This document shows positions 9,866 to 19,491 of a DNA stretch of 64,000 bases, piece by piece. The translations under genes were made by a program, and so were the position numbers. Origin of the DNA: Streptomyces sp. NBC_00525. GTDB lineage: Bacteria > Actinomycetota > Actinomycetes > Streptomycetales > Streptomycetaceae. Numbering within the stretch: the stretch's first letter is position 1; the number at the start of each line of letters is the position of its first letter. Below the pieces are notes generated by a model that saw only the letters and a program-made list of their open reading frames with translations, had not been told where the DNA came from and ran no database searches. The stretch lies in assembly GCF_036346595.1 (NCBI RefSeq), contig NZ_CP107834.1, positions 1,984,001 to 2,048,000 of the forward strand, in the 5' to 3' direction.

Positions 9866-10588
9866 GTGTCGCAGGCCAAGGACACAGGGAGCGCCGGAAG
9901 CACAGGGAGCCCCGGAAGCGCCGGAAGCGCCGACCGGGCGGACGCCCCTGCGCGGCCGCGCCGGCGGCAGGCTCGGGGCGAGGCCCGTATCGCACAGCTG
10001 CTCAAGGCCGCCGCCAACGTCTTCTGCACGACCGGCTACACCGCCGCCAGCACCAATGCCATCGCCCGCGAGGCCGGGGTCTCCCCCGGCACGCTCTACC
10101 AGTTCTTCCCGAACAAGGAGGCCATCGCGGTCGAGCTGGGCGACCAGCTCCTGACCCGCTGGCGGGAGACGTACGGGGCCGCCTTCCTGGTCGACCACCT
10201 GGAGCTGCCGCTGGACCGGATGCTCGACGCCACCCTCGATCCGCTGATCGAGTTCAACTGCGCGAACCCGGCCTTCACGGTCCTGATGCACGGCTCCGAG
10301 ATCCCCGGCATGATCACGCGGGAGCACGACGCCGTGCACGTCACGATGCTCGCGCGCGTCGAGACGATCCTCACCGGCTACCTGCCGGACACGCCGCCCG
10401 CCGACGTCACCCGGGTCGCCACGATGATCTTCAACGTCTTCAAGTCCGGGCTCGACGTGATCATGGCCCACGAGGGCGAGGAGCGCGCGGCGTACATCCG
10501 GGAACTGAAGACGATCCTCTTCCGCTACCTCGAACCCATGATCCCCGACGACACATGCCCGCACACCGACTCGCGTCATACCCCCTAG
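9866..10588 (+). CDS. TetR-family transcriptional regulator
   Basis: The 240-residue protein has a Ser/Gly/Ala-rich N-terminal tail (residues 5-30) and a basic stretch RPRRRQAR. A classic TetR helix-turn-helix follows at about 42-90, with AIAREAGVSPGTLYQFFPNKEAIA, and then an all-helical ligand domain. The GTG at 9866 is preceded by GGGG; an in-frame TTG at 9860 is an alternative start. It is divergent from the MMPL transporter and very probably represses both genes through the palindromes between them. Its TAG stop lies inside the CsoR-type operator of the copper genes downstream. Confidence 0.88.
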   Translation: MSQAKDTGSAGSTGSPGSAGSADRADAPARPRRRQARGEARIAQLLKAAANVFCTTGYTAASTNAIAREAGVSPGTLYQFFPNKEAIAVELGDQLLTRWRETYGAAFLVDHLELPLDRMLDATLDPLIEFNCANPAFTVLMHGSEIPGMITREHDAVHVTMLARVETILTGYLPDTPPADVTRVATMIFNVFKSGLDVIMAHEGEERAAYIRELKTILFRYLEPMIPDDTCPHTDSRHTP

Positions 10589-10594
10589 GGGTAT
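10578..10594. promoter_or_regulatory. CsoR-type copper operator
   Basis: ATACCCCCTAGGGGTAT is a near-perfect palindrome matching the known CsoR box, a G/C-rich tract of the TACCCC...GGGGTA type bound by the Cu(I)-sensing repressor CsoR. It lies 77 bases before the copper chaperone ATG. The stop codon of the TetR gene (10586-10588) is inside it. No csoR gene is in the window, so the repressor must be encoded elsewhere. Confidence 0.85.
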
Positions 10595-10670
10595 ACAGTG
10601 AGGGCATGGAAACGCACCGAGTGCGTCTCTCCAGCCCCGCGTGTCCGTCGAAGTCGAAGAGGAGAACACC

Positions 10671-10982
10671 ATGACCGCCGAGACCCAGCTCCCCCAGGCC
10701 ACCGGCTCCTGCTGCTCGCCGAGCGGTTCCTGCCACGGCGACGCCGGGGCGGACGCCTCGCAGACGGGCGGGGTGACCACCGTCTACCGGGTCACCGGCA
10801 TGACCTGCGGTCACTGCGAGGGCGCCATCTCCCAGGAGGTCTCCGCCATCGAGGGTGTCACCTCGGTGCAGGCCGTGTCCGCCACCGGGCTGGTGACGGT
10901 GGTCTCCGCGACCCCCCTGGACGACGAGGCCGTACGCGCCGCCGTCGACGAGGCGGGTTACGAGCTCGCCGGCCGCGCCTGA
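10671..10982 (+). CDS. copZ: CopZ-like heavy-metal-associated domain protein
   Basis: The 103-residue protein has one heavy-metal-associated domain (about residues 37-103) with the Cu(I)-binding motif GMTCGHC, and probably delivers Cu(I) to CopA. The N-terminal tail is unusual: it carries [10 protein letters not shown], adding three cysteines and a histidine that may be a second metal site. The ATG at 10671 was chosen because AGAGGAGAA precedes it. It follows a CsoR box and precedes copA by 125 bases, so copper-induced co-expression is expected. Confidence 0.9.
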   Translation: MTAETQLPQATGSCCSPSGSCHGDAGADASQTGGVTTVYRVTGMTCGHCEGAISQEVSAIEGVTSVQAVSATGLVTVVSATPLDDEAVRAAVDEAGYELAGRA

Positions 10983-11107
10983 CACCCTCCGGGAGCCCTC
11001 GCGCTCCGCACCACCGGCACCATCCGCACCACCCCTTCGCCGCCGGGCCGGCCCGACCAGCAGATACTGGTGGGGTACGGCCCGCTCGGCGTTCCAGGAG
11101 CTCGGAC

Positions 11108-13570
11108 ATGCACAGTGCATCGGACACCCCCGGCACGACGGGGTCCGGCACCCCGACCGCGGAGCCCTCGCGGGCCGAATTCCTGATCGGCGGCATGACC
11201 TGCGCCTCGTGCGCGGCCCGCGTCGAGAAGAAGCTCAACCGGATGGACGGCGTCACCGCCACGGTGAACTACGCCACGGAGAAGGCCCGAGTCAGCTACG
11301 ACGGGGCCGGCGTCAGCGTGGACGACCTCATCGCCACGGTCGAGAAGACGGGCTACACGGCGAAGCGGGTCGCCCGGCCGGGCGAGGAGCGGACCGCCCC
11401 GGCCCCGGAAGCCGAACGTCCGGCTCCGGAAGCCCAGCGTCCGACTCCGCCGCCGGTCCCGGCATCCCCCCGACCCCGGCCCCCGCAGCAACCGGAACCG
11501 GAAGCGGAGGCCCCGAACCAACCCGAGCCCGACCACAGCCCCGAGCCCGACCACGCCCCCGAGCCCGACCACGGCCCCGAGCCCGAGTCCGACGACGACC
11601 CCGCGCTCAGCTCCCTCCGGCAGCGCCTCGCCGTCTCCGCCGTGCTCGCCGCCCCCGTCGTCGCCCTGGCGATGATCCCGGCGCTGCAGTTCGATTCCTG
11701 GCAGTGGCTCTCGCTCACGCTGGCCGCGCCCGTCGTCGTCTGGGGCGGGCTGCCCTTCCACCGGGCCGCCTGGACCAACCTCCGGCACGGCGCGGCGACC
11801 ATGGACACGCTCGTCTCCGTGGGCACCCTGGCCGCCTTCGGCTGGTCCTTGTGGGCACTGTTCCTCGGGGACGCCGGGATGCCCGGCATGCGGCACGGCT
11901 TCGACCTCACGGCCACCCGGACCGACGGCTCCTCGACCATCTATCTGGAGGTCGCGGCGGGCGTCGTCACCTTCATCCTGCTGGGCCGCTACCTCGAAGC
12001 GAAGTCCAAGCGGAGGGCCGGGTCCGCACTGCGCGCGCTGATGCACCTGGGCGCCAGGGACGTGGCGGTCCTGCGCGGCGGCGCCGAGGTCCGCGTGCCC
12101 GTCGACCGGCTCGTCGTGGGCGACCGCTTCCTGGTCCGCCCCGGCGAGAAGATCGCCACGGACGGCACGGTCGTGGAGGGCTCGTCTGCGGTGGACGCGT
12201 CCATGCTCACCGGCGAGTCCGTCCCCGTGGACGTGAGCGCCGGGGACCGGGTCGCCGGGGCGACCGTGAACGTCTCGGGCCGGCTCGTCGTGGAGGCGAC
12301 CCGCGTCGGCTCGGACACCCAGCTCGCCCGGATGGCGAGGCTCGTCGAGGACGCCCAGAACGGCAAGGCCGAGGTGCAGCGGCTGGCCGACCGGATCTCG
12401 GCGGTGTTCGTCCCCGTCGTCCTGCTGATCGCCCTCGCCACCCTGGTCGCCTGGCTGCTGGCCACGGACGACGTGACGGCGGCGTTCACGGCGGCGGTGG
12501 CCGTGCTGATCATCGCCTGCCCCTGCGCCCTGGGCCTCGCCACCCCGACCGCCCTCATGGTCGGCACCGGACGCGGCGCCCAGCTCGGCATCCTCATCAA
12601 GGGCCCCGAAGTCCTCGAATCCACCCGCCGCGTCGACACCATCGTCCTCGACAAGACCGGCACCGTCACCACCGGCCGCATGACCCTCCAGACCGTCCAC
12701 ACCGCACCCGGCACCACCGAAACCGACGTCCTGCGCCTCGCCGGAGCCCTCGAACACGCCTCCGAACACCCCATCGCCCAGGCCGTCGCCACCGGCGCCA
12801 CCGAACGCACCGGCACCACCCTCCCCACCCCCGAGGACTTCACCAACGTCCCCGGACTCGGCGTCCAGGGCATCGTGGACGGCCACAAGGTGCTCGTCGG
12901 GCGCCCCAGCCTGCTCGCCGAGGCCGGAATGCCCCTCCCCGACATCCTGGCCACCGCCGTCGCGGACGCCGCCGCCCGAGGGCGTACGGCCATCGCGGTC
13001 GGCTGGGACGGCGAGGCGCGCGGGGTCCTGGAGGTCGCCGACGCGGTCAAGGAGTCCAGCGCGCAGGCCGTCGCCGCGCTCCGGGACCTCGGCCTGAAAC
13101 CGATCCTGCTGACGGGCGACAACCGCGCCGTGGCGGAGGCGGTCGCCGCGGAGGTCGGGATCGACGAGGTGCGCGCGGAGGTGCTGCCGGAGGAGAAGGC
13201 ACAGGTCATCCGGGATCTGCGGGAGCGGGGACGGGTGGTCGCCATGGTCGGCGACGGGGTCAACGACGCGGCCGCGCTGGCCACCGCCGACCTCGGCCTC
13301 GCGATGGGCACCGGCACGGACGCCGCGATCGAGGCGAGCGACCTGACGCTGGTTCGTGGAGATCTCAAGGTGACAGCCGACGCCATCCGCCTCTCGCGGC
13401 GCACCCTCACCACCATCAAGGGCAACCTCTGCTGGGCATTCGGTTACAACGTCGCCGCCCTACCCCTTGCGGCGTTTGGGCTGCTCAACCCTATGATTGC
13501 CGGAGCGGCGATGGCCTTCTCATCGGTCTTCGTCGTGACGAACAGCCTGCGCCTGCGGTCCTTCACGTAA
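11108..13570 (+). CDS. copA: Copper-translocating P1B-type ATPase
   Basis: The 820-residue ATPase exports Cu(I). One N-terminal metal-binding domain has Cys32 and Cys35 in GMTCASC. An unusual linker (residues about 95-165) follows, rich in Pro/Glu/Ala and ending in four PEPDH-like repeats with histidines. The membrane region carries the transport motif CPC (residues 471-473), preceded by the TGES actuator motif. The phosphorylation site is DKTGT at Asp515, followed by the SEHPIA nucleotide motif and GDGVND. The ATG at 11108 has AGGAG upstream. Between about 12590 and 12880 codon use turns almost purely C-ending, unlike the flanks, which may mark recombination with a paralogue. Confidence 0.95.
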   Translation: MHSASDTPGTTGSGTPTAEPSRAEFLIGGMTCASCAARVEKKLNRMDGVTATVNYATEKARVSYDGAGVSVDDLIATVEKTGYTAKRVARPGEERTAPAPEAERPAPEAQRPTPPPVPASPRPRPPQQPEPEAEAPNQPEPDHSPEPDHAPEPDHGPEPESDDDPALSSLRQRLAVSAVLAAPVVALAMIPALQFDSWQWLSLTLAAPVVVWGGLPFHRAAWTNLRHGAATMDTLVSVGTLAAFGWSLWALFLGDAGMPGMRHGFDLTATRTDGSSTIYLEVAAGVVTFILLGRYLEAKSKRRAGSALRALMHLGARDVAVLRGGAEVRVPVDRLVVGDRFLVRPGEKIATDGTVVEGSSAVDASMLTGESVPVDVSAGDRVAGATVNVSGRLVVEATRVGSDTQLARMARLVEDAQNGKAEVQRLADRISAVFVPVVLLIALATLVAWLLATDDVTAAFTAAVAVLIIACPCALGLATPTALMVGTGRGAQLGILIKGPEVLESTRRVDTIVLDKTGTVTTGRMTLQTVHTAPGTTETDVLRLAGALEHASEHPIAQAVATGATERTGTTLPTPEDFTNVPGLGVQGIVDGHKVLVGRPSLLAEAGMPLPDILATAVADAAARGRTAIAVGWDGEARGVLEVADAVKESSAQAVAALRDLGLKPILLTGDNRAVAEAVAAEVGIDEVRAEVLPEEKAQVIRDLRERGRVVAMVGDGVNDAAALATADLGLAMGTGTDAAIEASDLTLVRGDLKVTADAIRLSRRTLTTIKGNLCWAFGYNVAALPLAAFGLLNPMIAGAAMAFSSVFVVTNSLRLRSFT

Positions 13571-14072
13571 CTTCCACAATGAGATTCAGATCACATCGGT
13601 TTCAGGGTAACCATTCGATGGGTTCGTAAGTCTTAGAGTGCGATGCCAAGGATGTCTTGGGGGACGTCCGGCGGAGTGTCTTGGGGGACGCTCCGGGCTA
13701 GCGTGGGCCGGGGCACGTACACCGGGGAGCTTTGAGCGGCCCTCCCGTCGGTACGTACCCCGGCAGACCACAGCAGCAGTGCGCAGTACCGAGGCACGGC
13801 TCCCACCGAACGCCCGGCCGGATCCCGTGGGGGGAATCCGCTCCGGGACATGGGAAGCGCCTCGCTGTCGGCCCGTGGGGGGATCGACGGCGGGGCGCTT
13901 CTCGCTTACGCGGGAGCGCTCCCGGCGCGAAACCGCAGCGCGCACGCAGCACAAAAACACCCACCGCACACGCACCGCGCCCCCGGCTCCGCGTCGCTCG
14001 GGGCGAGGCGCGGCAGGCGGGGGCGCGGGGGTCCGGCGTCAGTCAGGGCCGGGGTGATGCGGAGGAGGTCGT
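13571..14072. other. 502-bp gap with promoter-like tandem repeats
   Basis: No convincing gene is seen between copA and the convergent citrate synthase. The first 75 bases are relatively AT-rich. Then TGTCTTGGGGGACG occurs twice, at 13653-13666 and 13677-13690, each followed by TCCGG-like sequence, 24 bases apart and so nearly on the same DNA face. A TAGCGT hexamer at 13699-13704 could be a -10 element for rightward transcription. Short rightward frames downstream, for example from 13850, lack recognisable protein features and run antisense into the citrate synthase gene. The region could be a promoter for a small RNA or a decayed regulatory gene. Confidence 0.45.
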
Positions 14073-15371
14073 TCAGCGGCCCTCGACCGGGACGAAGTCG
14101 CGCAGGACCTCGCCGGTGTAGATCTGGCGCGGGCGGCCGATGCGGGAACCCGGCTCCTTGATCATCTCGTGCCACTGGGCGATCCAGCCGGGGAGCCGGC
14201 CGATGGCGAACAGCACGGTGAACATCTCGGTCGGGAAGCCCATCGCGCGGTAGATGAGGCCCGTGTAGAAGTCCACGTTCGGGTAGAGGTTGCGCGAGAC
14301 GAAGTACTCGTCGGAGAGCGCGTGCTCCTCCAGCTTGAGCGCGATGTCGAGCAGCTCGTCGGACTTGCCGAGCGCGGACAGCACGTCGTGGGCGGCGGCC
14401 TTGATGATCTTGGCGCGCGGGTCGAAGGACTTGTACACCCGGTGGCCGAAGCCCATCAGGCGGACGCCGTCCTCCTTGTTCTTCACCTTGCGGATGAAGG
14501 AGTCGACGTCGCCGCCGTTGGCCTGGATGCCTTCCAGCATCTCCAGGACGGACTGGTTGGCGCCGCCGTGCAGGGGGCCCCAGAGGGCGGAGATGCCGGC
14601 GGAGATCGAGGCGAACATGTTCGCCTGCGAGGAGCCGACCAGGCGCACGGTGGAGGTCGAGCAGTTCTGCTCGTGGTCCGCGTGCAGGATGAGGAGCTTG
14701 TCGAGCGCCGCGACGACGACCGGGTCCAGCTCGTACTCCTGGGCCGGCACGGAGAAGGTCATGCGCAGGAAGTTCTCGACGTAGCCGAGGTCGTTGCGCG
14801 GGTAGACGAACGGGTGACCGATCGACTTCTTGTACGCGTACGCGGCGATGGTCGGGAGCTTGGCGAGCAGCCGGATCGTCGAGAGGTGGCGCTGCTCCTC
14901 GTCGAACGGATTGTGGCTGTCCTGGTAGAACGTGGACAGCGCGCTGACGACCGAGGACAGCATGGCCATCGGGTGGGCGTCGCGCGGGAAGCCGTCGAAG
15001 AAGCGCTTGACGTCCTCGTGCAGCAGGGTGTGCTGGGTGATCTCGTTCTTGAAGGTCGACAGCTCGTCGACCTTGGGAAGCTCGCCGTTGATCAGCGTGT
15101 AGGCGACCTCGAGGAACGTCGAGCGCTCGGCGAGCTGCTCGATGGGGTAGCCGCGGTAGCGCAGAATGCCCTGCTCACCGTCGAGGTAGGTGATGGCCGA
15201 TTTATAGGCAGCGGTGTTGCCGTATCCGCTGTCCAGGGTCACCAGGCCGGTGTTCGCCCGGAGCTTCCCGATGTCGAAGCCCTTGTCGCCGACGGTGCTG
15301 TCGATCACCGGGTAGGTGTACTCGCCATCGCCGTACCGAAGTACCACAGCGTTGTTGGTGTGCTCGCTCAC
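14073..15371 (-). CDS. gltA: Citrate synthase
   Basis: The 432-residue type II citrate synthase condenses acetyl-CoA and oxaloacetate at the entry of the TCA cycle (called citA in Streptomyces). The family motifs are all present: LYHADHEQNCST-like and LHGGANQSVL segments with active-site histidines, and MGFGHRVYKSFDPRA with the catalytic histidine, followed by the aspartate in NVDFYTGLIYRAMG. The GTG at 15371 was chosen because GAGGGA precedes it and the protein then begins as VSEHTNNAVVLRYGDGEY, matching what is known for Streptomyces homologues. It is a single gene, with a 129-bp promoter region before the helicase stop. Confidence 0.96.
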   Translation of the reverse strand: MSEHTNNAVVLRYGDGEYTYPVIDSTVGDKGFDIGKLRANTGLVTLDSGYGNTAAYKSAITYLDGEQGILRYRGYPIEQLAERSTFLEVAYTLINGELPKVDELSTFKNEITQHTLLHEDVKRFFDGFPRDAHPMAMLSSVVSALSTFYQDSHNPFDEEQRHLSTIRLLAKLPTIAAYAYKKSIGHPFVYPRNDLGYVENFLRMTFSVPAQEYELDPVVVAALDKLLILHADHEQNCSTSTVRLVGSSQANMFASISAGISALWGPLHGGANQSVLEMLEGIQANGGDVDSFIRKVKNKEDGVRLMGFGHRVYKSFDPRAKIIKAAAHDVLSALGKSDELLDIALKLEEHALSDEYFVSRNLYPNVDFYTGLIYRAMGFPTEMFTVLFAIGRLPGWIAQWHEMIKEPGSRIGRPRQIYTGEVLRDFVPVEGR

Positions 15372-15500
15372 GTCATCCCTCACCGACGTAGTGCCTCTTC
15401 TTCGAGGTTCCCTGACTGTCTCCACCCTCCCCCATTTGGCTCAGGAGAGTGCACTCGGGGTCGTCCATTGGACCTACTCGCGGCACTGAGTGCCGCGAAC

Positions 15501-17822
15501 TTAGCCATCCTGCCCCCTTGACTCCGGTTCCGGAAGACCTCCGTGATGTTTCCCACCGTTTTGATCGATCATTTTTACCGACGATCCTCCATCGAGGTCT
15601 CCGGAGAGCCGGTGATCCAGCGCCGTACAGCGTCTGCCTGCGGAAACCGTGCGAACCGCCTGGCCGATCGCCTGCCGGGAACCGACCAGGACGACGAGCT
15701 TCTTGGCACGGGTGACGGCGGTGTAGAGGAGGTTCCGCTGGAGCATCATCCAGGCGCTCTTGGTGACGGGGATGACCACGGCCGGGTACTCGCTGCCCTG
15801 GGAACGGTGGATCGTCATGGCGTACGCGTGGGACAGCTCGTCCAGCTCGTCGAAGTCGTAGCCGATCTCCTCGTCCTCGTCGGTCAGCACCGTCAGCCGC
15901 TGTTCGTCCAGGTCGAGGCCGGTGACGACGCCGACCGTGCCGTTGAAGACGCCGTTGGCGCCCTTGTCGTAGTTGTTGCGGATCTGGGTGACCTTGTCGC
16001 CCACCCGGAACACCCGGCCGCCGAACCGCTTCTCCGGCACGTCGGGCCGGCCGGGGGTGATCGCCTGCTGGAGCAGCCCGTTGAGATGACCGGCCCCGGC
16101 CGGGCCCCGGTGCATCGGCGCGAGCACCTGTACGTCCCGCCGCGCGTTCAGTCCGAACTTGGCCGGAATGCGGCGGGCGGCGACGTCCACCGCGAGCACC
16201 CCGGCGTCCTCCGTCTCGTCCTCCACGAAGAGAAAGAAGTCGCTGAGCCCCTGGGTGAGGGGCGGTACGCCGGAGTTGATGCGGTGCGCGTTGGTGACGA
16301 CGCCCGATTGCTGGGCCTGGCGGAAAATAGTGGTCAGCCGGACCGCCGGCACCGGGCCGCCGTCCGCCAGCAGGTCCCGCAGCACCTCCCCCGCCCCCAC
16401 CGATGGCAGCTGGTCCACATCGCCGACGAGCAACAGGTGGGCACCGGGTGCCACCGCCTTGACGAGCTTGTTGGCCAGCAGCAGATCGAGCATCGACGCC
16501 TCGTCCACGACGACGAGATCGGCGTCCAGCGGACGGTCCCGGTCGTACGCCGCGTCGCCGCCGGGCTTCAGCTCCAGGAGCCGGTGCACGGTGGACGCCT
16601 CGGCCCCCGTCAGCTCCGAGAGCCGCTTGGCCGCCCGGCCGGTGGGCGCGGCGAGCACCACCTTGGCCTTCTTGGCACGGGCCAGCTCCACGATGGACCG
16701 GACCGTGAACGACTTGCCGCAGCCGGGGCCGCCGGTCAGCACGGCGACCTTCCGGGTGAGCGCGAGCCGTACGGCGGCCTCCTGCTCGGGCGCCAGCGTG
16801 GCGCCGGTCCGGCCCGCGAGCCACCTCAGCGCCTTGTCCCAGTCCACGTCCGCGAAGGCCGGCATCCGCTCCTCCGGTGTCCGCAGCAGCCGGCGCACCT
16901 GGGCGGCGAGGGAGATCTCCGCGCGGTGGAACGGCACCAGATACACCGCCGTGACCGGCTCGCCGCCCTCCGGCGACGGCACCTTCTCGCGTACGACGCC
17001 CTCCGGTTCCCCGGCCAGCTCGGCCAGGCAGTCGATGACGAGGCCGGTGTCCACCTGGAGCAGCTTCACCGCGTCCGCGATGAGCCGTTCCTCGGGCAGG
17101 AAGCAGTGGCCCTGGTCGGTGGACTGCGACAGCGCGTACTGGAGGCCCGCCTTGACCCGTTCCGGGCTGTCGTGCGGGATGCCGACGGCCTGGGCGATCC
17201 GGTCGGCGGTCAGGAAGCCGATGCCCCAGACGTCGGCGGCCAGCCGGTAGGGCTGGTTCTTCACCACGGAGATCGAGGCGTCCTCGTACTTCTTGTAGAT
17301 CCGCACGGCGATCGACGTCGAGACGCCGACGCCCTGGAGGAAAACCATGACCTCCTTGATCGCCTTCTGCTCCTCCCAGGCGGCGGCGATCATCTTCGTC
17401 CGCTTGGGGCCGAGGCCGGGCACCTCGATGAGGCGCTTGGGCTCCCGCTCGATGATGTCCAGCGTGTCCACGCCGAAATGGGTGGTGATCCGGTCGGCCA
17501 TGACGGGCCCGATGCCCTTGATCAGGCCGGAACCCAGGTAACGGCGGATGCCCTGGATGGTCGCGGGCAGAATCGTCGTGTAGTTCTCCACGACGAACTG
17601 CTTGCCGTACTGCGCATGGGAGCCCCAGCGCCCCTCCATCCGCAACGACTCCCCCGGCTGCGCGCCGAGCAGCGCCCCCACCACGGTGAGCAGATCGCCG
17701 CTCCCCCGCCCGGTGTCCACCCTCGCGACGGTGTACCCGTTCTCCTCATTGGCGTACGTGATCCGCTCCAGGACGCCTTCGAGGACGGCGAGGCCGGGGT
17801 GGTGGGGTGCGTTGGCAACCAT
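15501..17822 (-). CDS. recD2: RecD2-like ATP-dependent DNA helicase
   Basis: The 773-residue SF1B helicase of the RecD/TraA group unwinds DNA 5' to 3'. The N-terminal OB/HhH region (residues 1-330) includes LGSGLIKGIGPVMADRI and PGLGPKRTKMI helix-hairpin-helix elements, which separate RecD2 from RecBCD-bound RecD. Motor motifs follow: Walker A GGPGCGKSFT near 367, Walker B VVVDEASMLD, GDVDQLPSVGAGEVL, and the C-terminal AMTIHRSQGSEYPAVV with VTRAKKLVVLVG. The C-terminal 50 residues are a variable tail. No recB or recC lies nearby, which fits a stand-alone repair helicase. Confidence 0.93.
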   Translation of the reverse strand: MVANAPHHPGLAVLEGVLERITYANEENGYTVARVDTGRGSGDLLTVVGALLGAQPGESLRMEGRWGSHAQYGKQFVVENYTTILPATIQGIRRYLGSGLIKGIGPVMADRITTHFGVDTLDIIEREPKRLIEVPGLGPKRTKMIAAAWEEQKAIKEVMVFLQGVGVSTSIAVRIYKKYEDASISVVKNQPYRLAADVWGIGFLTADRIAQAVGIPHDSPERVKAGLQYALSQSTDQGHCFLPEERLIADAVKLLQVDTGLVIDCLAELAGEPEGVVREKVPSPEGGEPVTAVYLVPFHRAEISLAAQVRRLLRTPEERMPAFADVDWDKALRWLAGRTGATLAPEQEAAVRLALTRKVAVLTGGPGCGKSFTVRSIVELARAKKAKVVLAAPTGRAAKRLSELTGAEASTVHRLLELKPGGDAAYDRDRPLDADLVVVDEASMLDLLLANKLVKAVAPGAHLLLVGDVDQLPSVGAGEVLRDLLADGGPVPAVRLTTIFRQAQQSGVVTNAHRINSGVPPLTQGLSDFFLFVEDETEDAGVLAVDVAARRIPAKFGLNARRDVQVLAPMHRGPAGAGHLNGLLQQAITPGRPDVPEKRFGGRVFRVGDKVTQIRNNYDKGANGVFNGTVGVVTGLDLDEQRLTVLTDEDEEIGYDFDELDELSHAYAMTIHRSQGSEYPAVVIPVTKSAWMMLQRNLLYTAVTRAKKLVVLVGSRQAIGQAVRTVSAGRRCTALDHRLSGDLDGGSSVKMIDQNGGKHHGGLPEPESRGQDG

Positions 17823-17831
17823 GCCGCGACG

Positions 17832-18010
17832 CTACCGGGTGGCTCGGACAGCGTGAGCCCCCGCACCGGAGGCTCTCGACTGGCGCCATCGCCAGTACCA
17901 GTCGGCCGCGCGCGAGAAGGGGCCCCGGATGTCGGTATCGGGCAGCGAAGCGACGAACACCGCCTTGTGTACCAGCCCACGGAGTACGAACTCGTCATCG
18001 TCCAGGCCGG
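17832..18010 (-). pseudogene. Possible fragment of a small hypothetical protein
   Basis: In the 298-bp gap between the helicase and the first lipoprotein, one minus-strand frame has protein-like composition and GC-rich third positions. It contains DDDEFVLRGLVHKAVFVASL followed by PDTDIRGPFSRAADWYWRWR, then stops at 17832. There is no ATG or GTG at a sensible place upstream of this block, so it looks like the remaining C-terminal part of a lost gene. I do not recognise the family. It may alternatively be a chance frame. Confidence 0.3.
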
Positions 18011-18120
18011 ATACCGCTACGGCTGAGGGTCGCCGTCGCCGAGCCCGCCAGGCGCACTGTCGGGTGGTGGTGGGTCGGTTGTACGTTGGCGTTCCGTTCG
18101 GCCGGTGAAAGGTGTCGCGT

Positions 18121-18606
18121 GTGTCCAGGTCCCGTGCGTTGTCGCTGTCTCTCGTGGCGCTCGCCGCTGCCGCGCTCGCGCTGACCGGCTGCTCGTCGGA
18201 CGACGGCGGCTCCGGCAAGGGAAGCGGGGGTACGGGCGGCGGCAAGGGGAGCGCCGAGCTGACCTACCAGGGCGGGGACGGCGGGAAGCTGAGCATCGAC
18301 AGCGTCGGCTGCGCCACCCTCGACGGCAAGCTCACCGCCATCACCGCGCCCGCCGACGCGGACAGCGAGAACCCCGCGAAGCCGTCGTTCACCGCCGCCG
18401 TGAGCGGCGAGAAGGCGATGGTCACGCTCACCACGAAGGACGGCACGACCTACCTGCACGCCGCCGCCCCCGGCGTCACCGGCCGTGAGAGCGGCGACAC
18501 CTGGGTCGTCACCGTGGCCGGGCTGAAGCTGGAGCCGACCGATCCGAGCGGCGAGTCGATCACCGTGGACGGCACGATCACCTGCGGCAGCGTCGTCGGG
18601 ATCTAG
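18121..18606 (+). CDS. Small secreted lipoprotein
   Basis: The 161-residue protein has a lipoprotein signal: a basic start (MSRSRA), a hydrophobic core, and the lipobox LTGC with the lipidated cysteine near residue 23. A Gly/Ser/Lys-rich linker and a domain of about 110 residues with two cysteines follow. This resembles the small LpqH-like lipoproteins of actinobacteria; the function is unknown. The GTG at 18121 is preferred over the in-frame GTG at 18112 because GAAAGG at 18107-18112 is then 8 bases upstream. A second lipoprotein follows 44 bases later. Confidence 0.75.
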   Translation: MSRSRALSLSLVALAAAALALTGCSSDDGGSGKGSGGTGGGKGSAELTYQGGDGGKLSIDSVGCATLDGKLTAITAPADADSENPAKPSFTAAVSGEKAMVTLTTKDGTTYLHAAAPGVTGRESGDTWVVTVAGLKLEPTDPSGESITVDGTITCGSVVGI

Positions 18607-18650
18607 GGCGGCCGGGTCCGCCCGCCCAACGGCCGGATAGCATCCGGCCC

Positions 18651-19463
18651 ATGGGTAGATCGAAGCTCCTCGTACCGGCCCTCGCCCTCACCGCGGCCGG
18701 GGCCGCCCTCCTCACCGGCTGCTCCTCCGACGATCCGGACACGGACGCGGCGCAACCCGCGGCCTCCTCGCCGGCCGCGTCCTCCCCCGCCTCCTCCGCC
18801 GCACCGGCGACGAGCGAGGCCGCGCCCGCCCCGTACACCGAGCCCGCCGCGTGCGAGAGCCTCGGGCTCGCGTCGGAGGCGACGCTCGCCGGGAAGGACC
18901 TGGCGGCCTGTGTGTCCGCCGCGTTCGCCGCGTACGGGACGGGTACGGAGAGCCTGCTCGTCGGTGACCGGTCGGGCATCACGCGGTTCCGGGTCGGGGA
19001 CGATCCGGCGCTCGCGGGGGACGTCGACGGGGCGGACGGCAAGAAGGCCGCGAACTCGTACGTCTCGATCGGCGGCGAGGAGTGGATCAAGTCCGACGGG
19101 GCCTGGGAGAAGAGCGACTCCAAGGAGGCGGTCGACGCCGAGCTGGGGAGGAAGTACCGGACGGTCTCCGACCCGCAGGGCATCGCGGACGTCATCGGCT
19201 CATTCTCGACCTGGAAGGTCGACACCGAGAAGGCGCTGATCTCCCTGGAGAACGGCAAGGACGTGCAGGCGTGGCGCATCACCAACGCCGAGCACTTCGA
19301 CCACGACGGCTCCGAAGTGGTCGAGTACATCGTGTGGCTGGACGACGACGGTACGCCGGTGGGCGTCCAGAACACGTCGAACACGGCCGGGAAGTCGCGC
19401 ACGTACTCGCAGCACTTCTACGACCTCGGGCAGCCGGTCACCATCGAGGCGCCGCCCCAGTAG
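18651..19463 (+). CDS. Secreted lipoprotein, possible lipid or ligand carrier
   Basis: The 270-residue protein has a signal peptide ending in the lipobox LLTGC (cysteine near residue 24), then a Ser/Ala/Pro-rich linker. The C-terminal domain of about 200 residues contains SYVSIGGEEWIKSDGAWEK and a KYRTVSDPQ segment. The pattern resembles LppX/LprG-type or other carrier lipoproteins but is not close enough to name. No clear ribosome-binding site precedes the ATG, which lies 44 bases after the previous lipoprotein stop, so coupled or leaderless translation is possible. A strong hairpin follows at 19492-19536. Confidence 0.7.
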   Translation: MGRSKLLVPALALTAAGAALLTGCSSDDPDTDAAQPAASSPAASSPASSAAPATSEAAPAPYTEPAACESLGLASEATLAGKDLAACVSAAFAAYGTGTESLLVGDRSGITRFRVGDDPALAGDVDGADGKKAANSYVSIGGEEWIKSDGAWEKSDSKEAVDAELGRKYRTVSDPQGIADVIGSFSTWKVDTEKALISLENGKDVQAWRITNAEHFDHDGSEVVEYIVWLDDDGTPVGVQNTSNTAGKSRTYSQHFYDLGQPVTIEAPPQ

Positions 19464-19491
19464 GCGCCCCGACAGGCACGGCAGGCGCAGC

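Noticed and set aside
11523..11586. 15-bp repeats as a regulatory or CRISPR element
   Set aside because: They are in frame inside copA and encode the PEPDH protein repeat.
13850..14161. Rightward 103-codon frame after copA as a gene
   Set aside because: It lacks a ribosome-binding site, has Arg/Gly/Ala low-complexity composition and runs antisense into citrate synthase.
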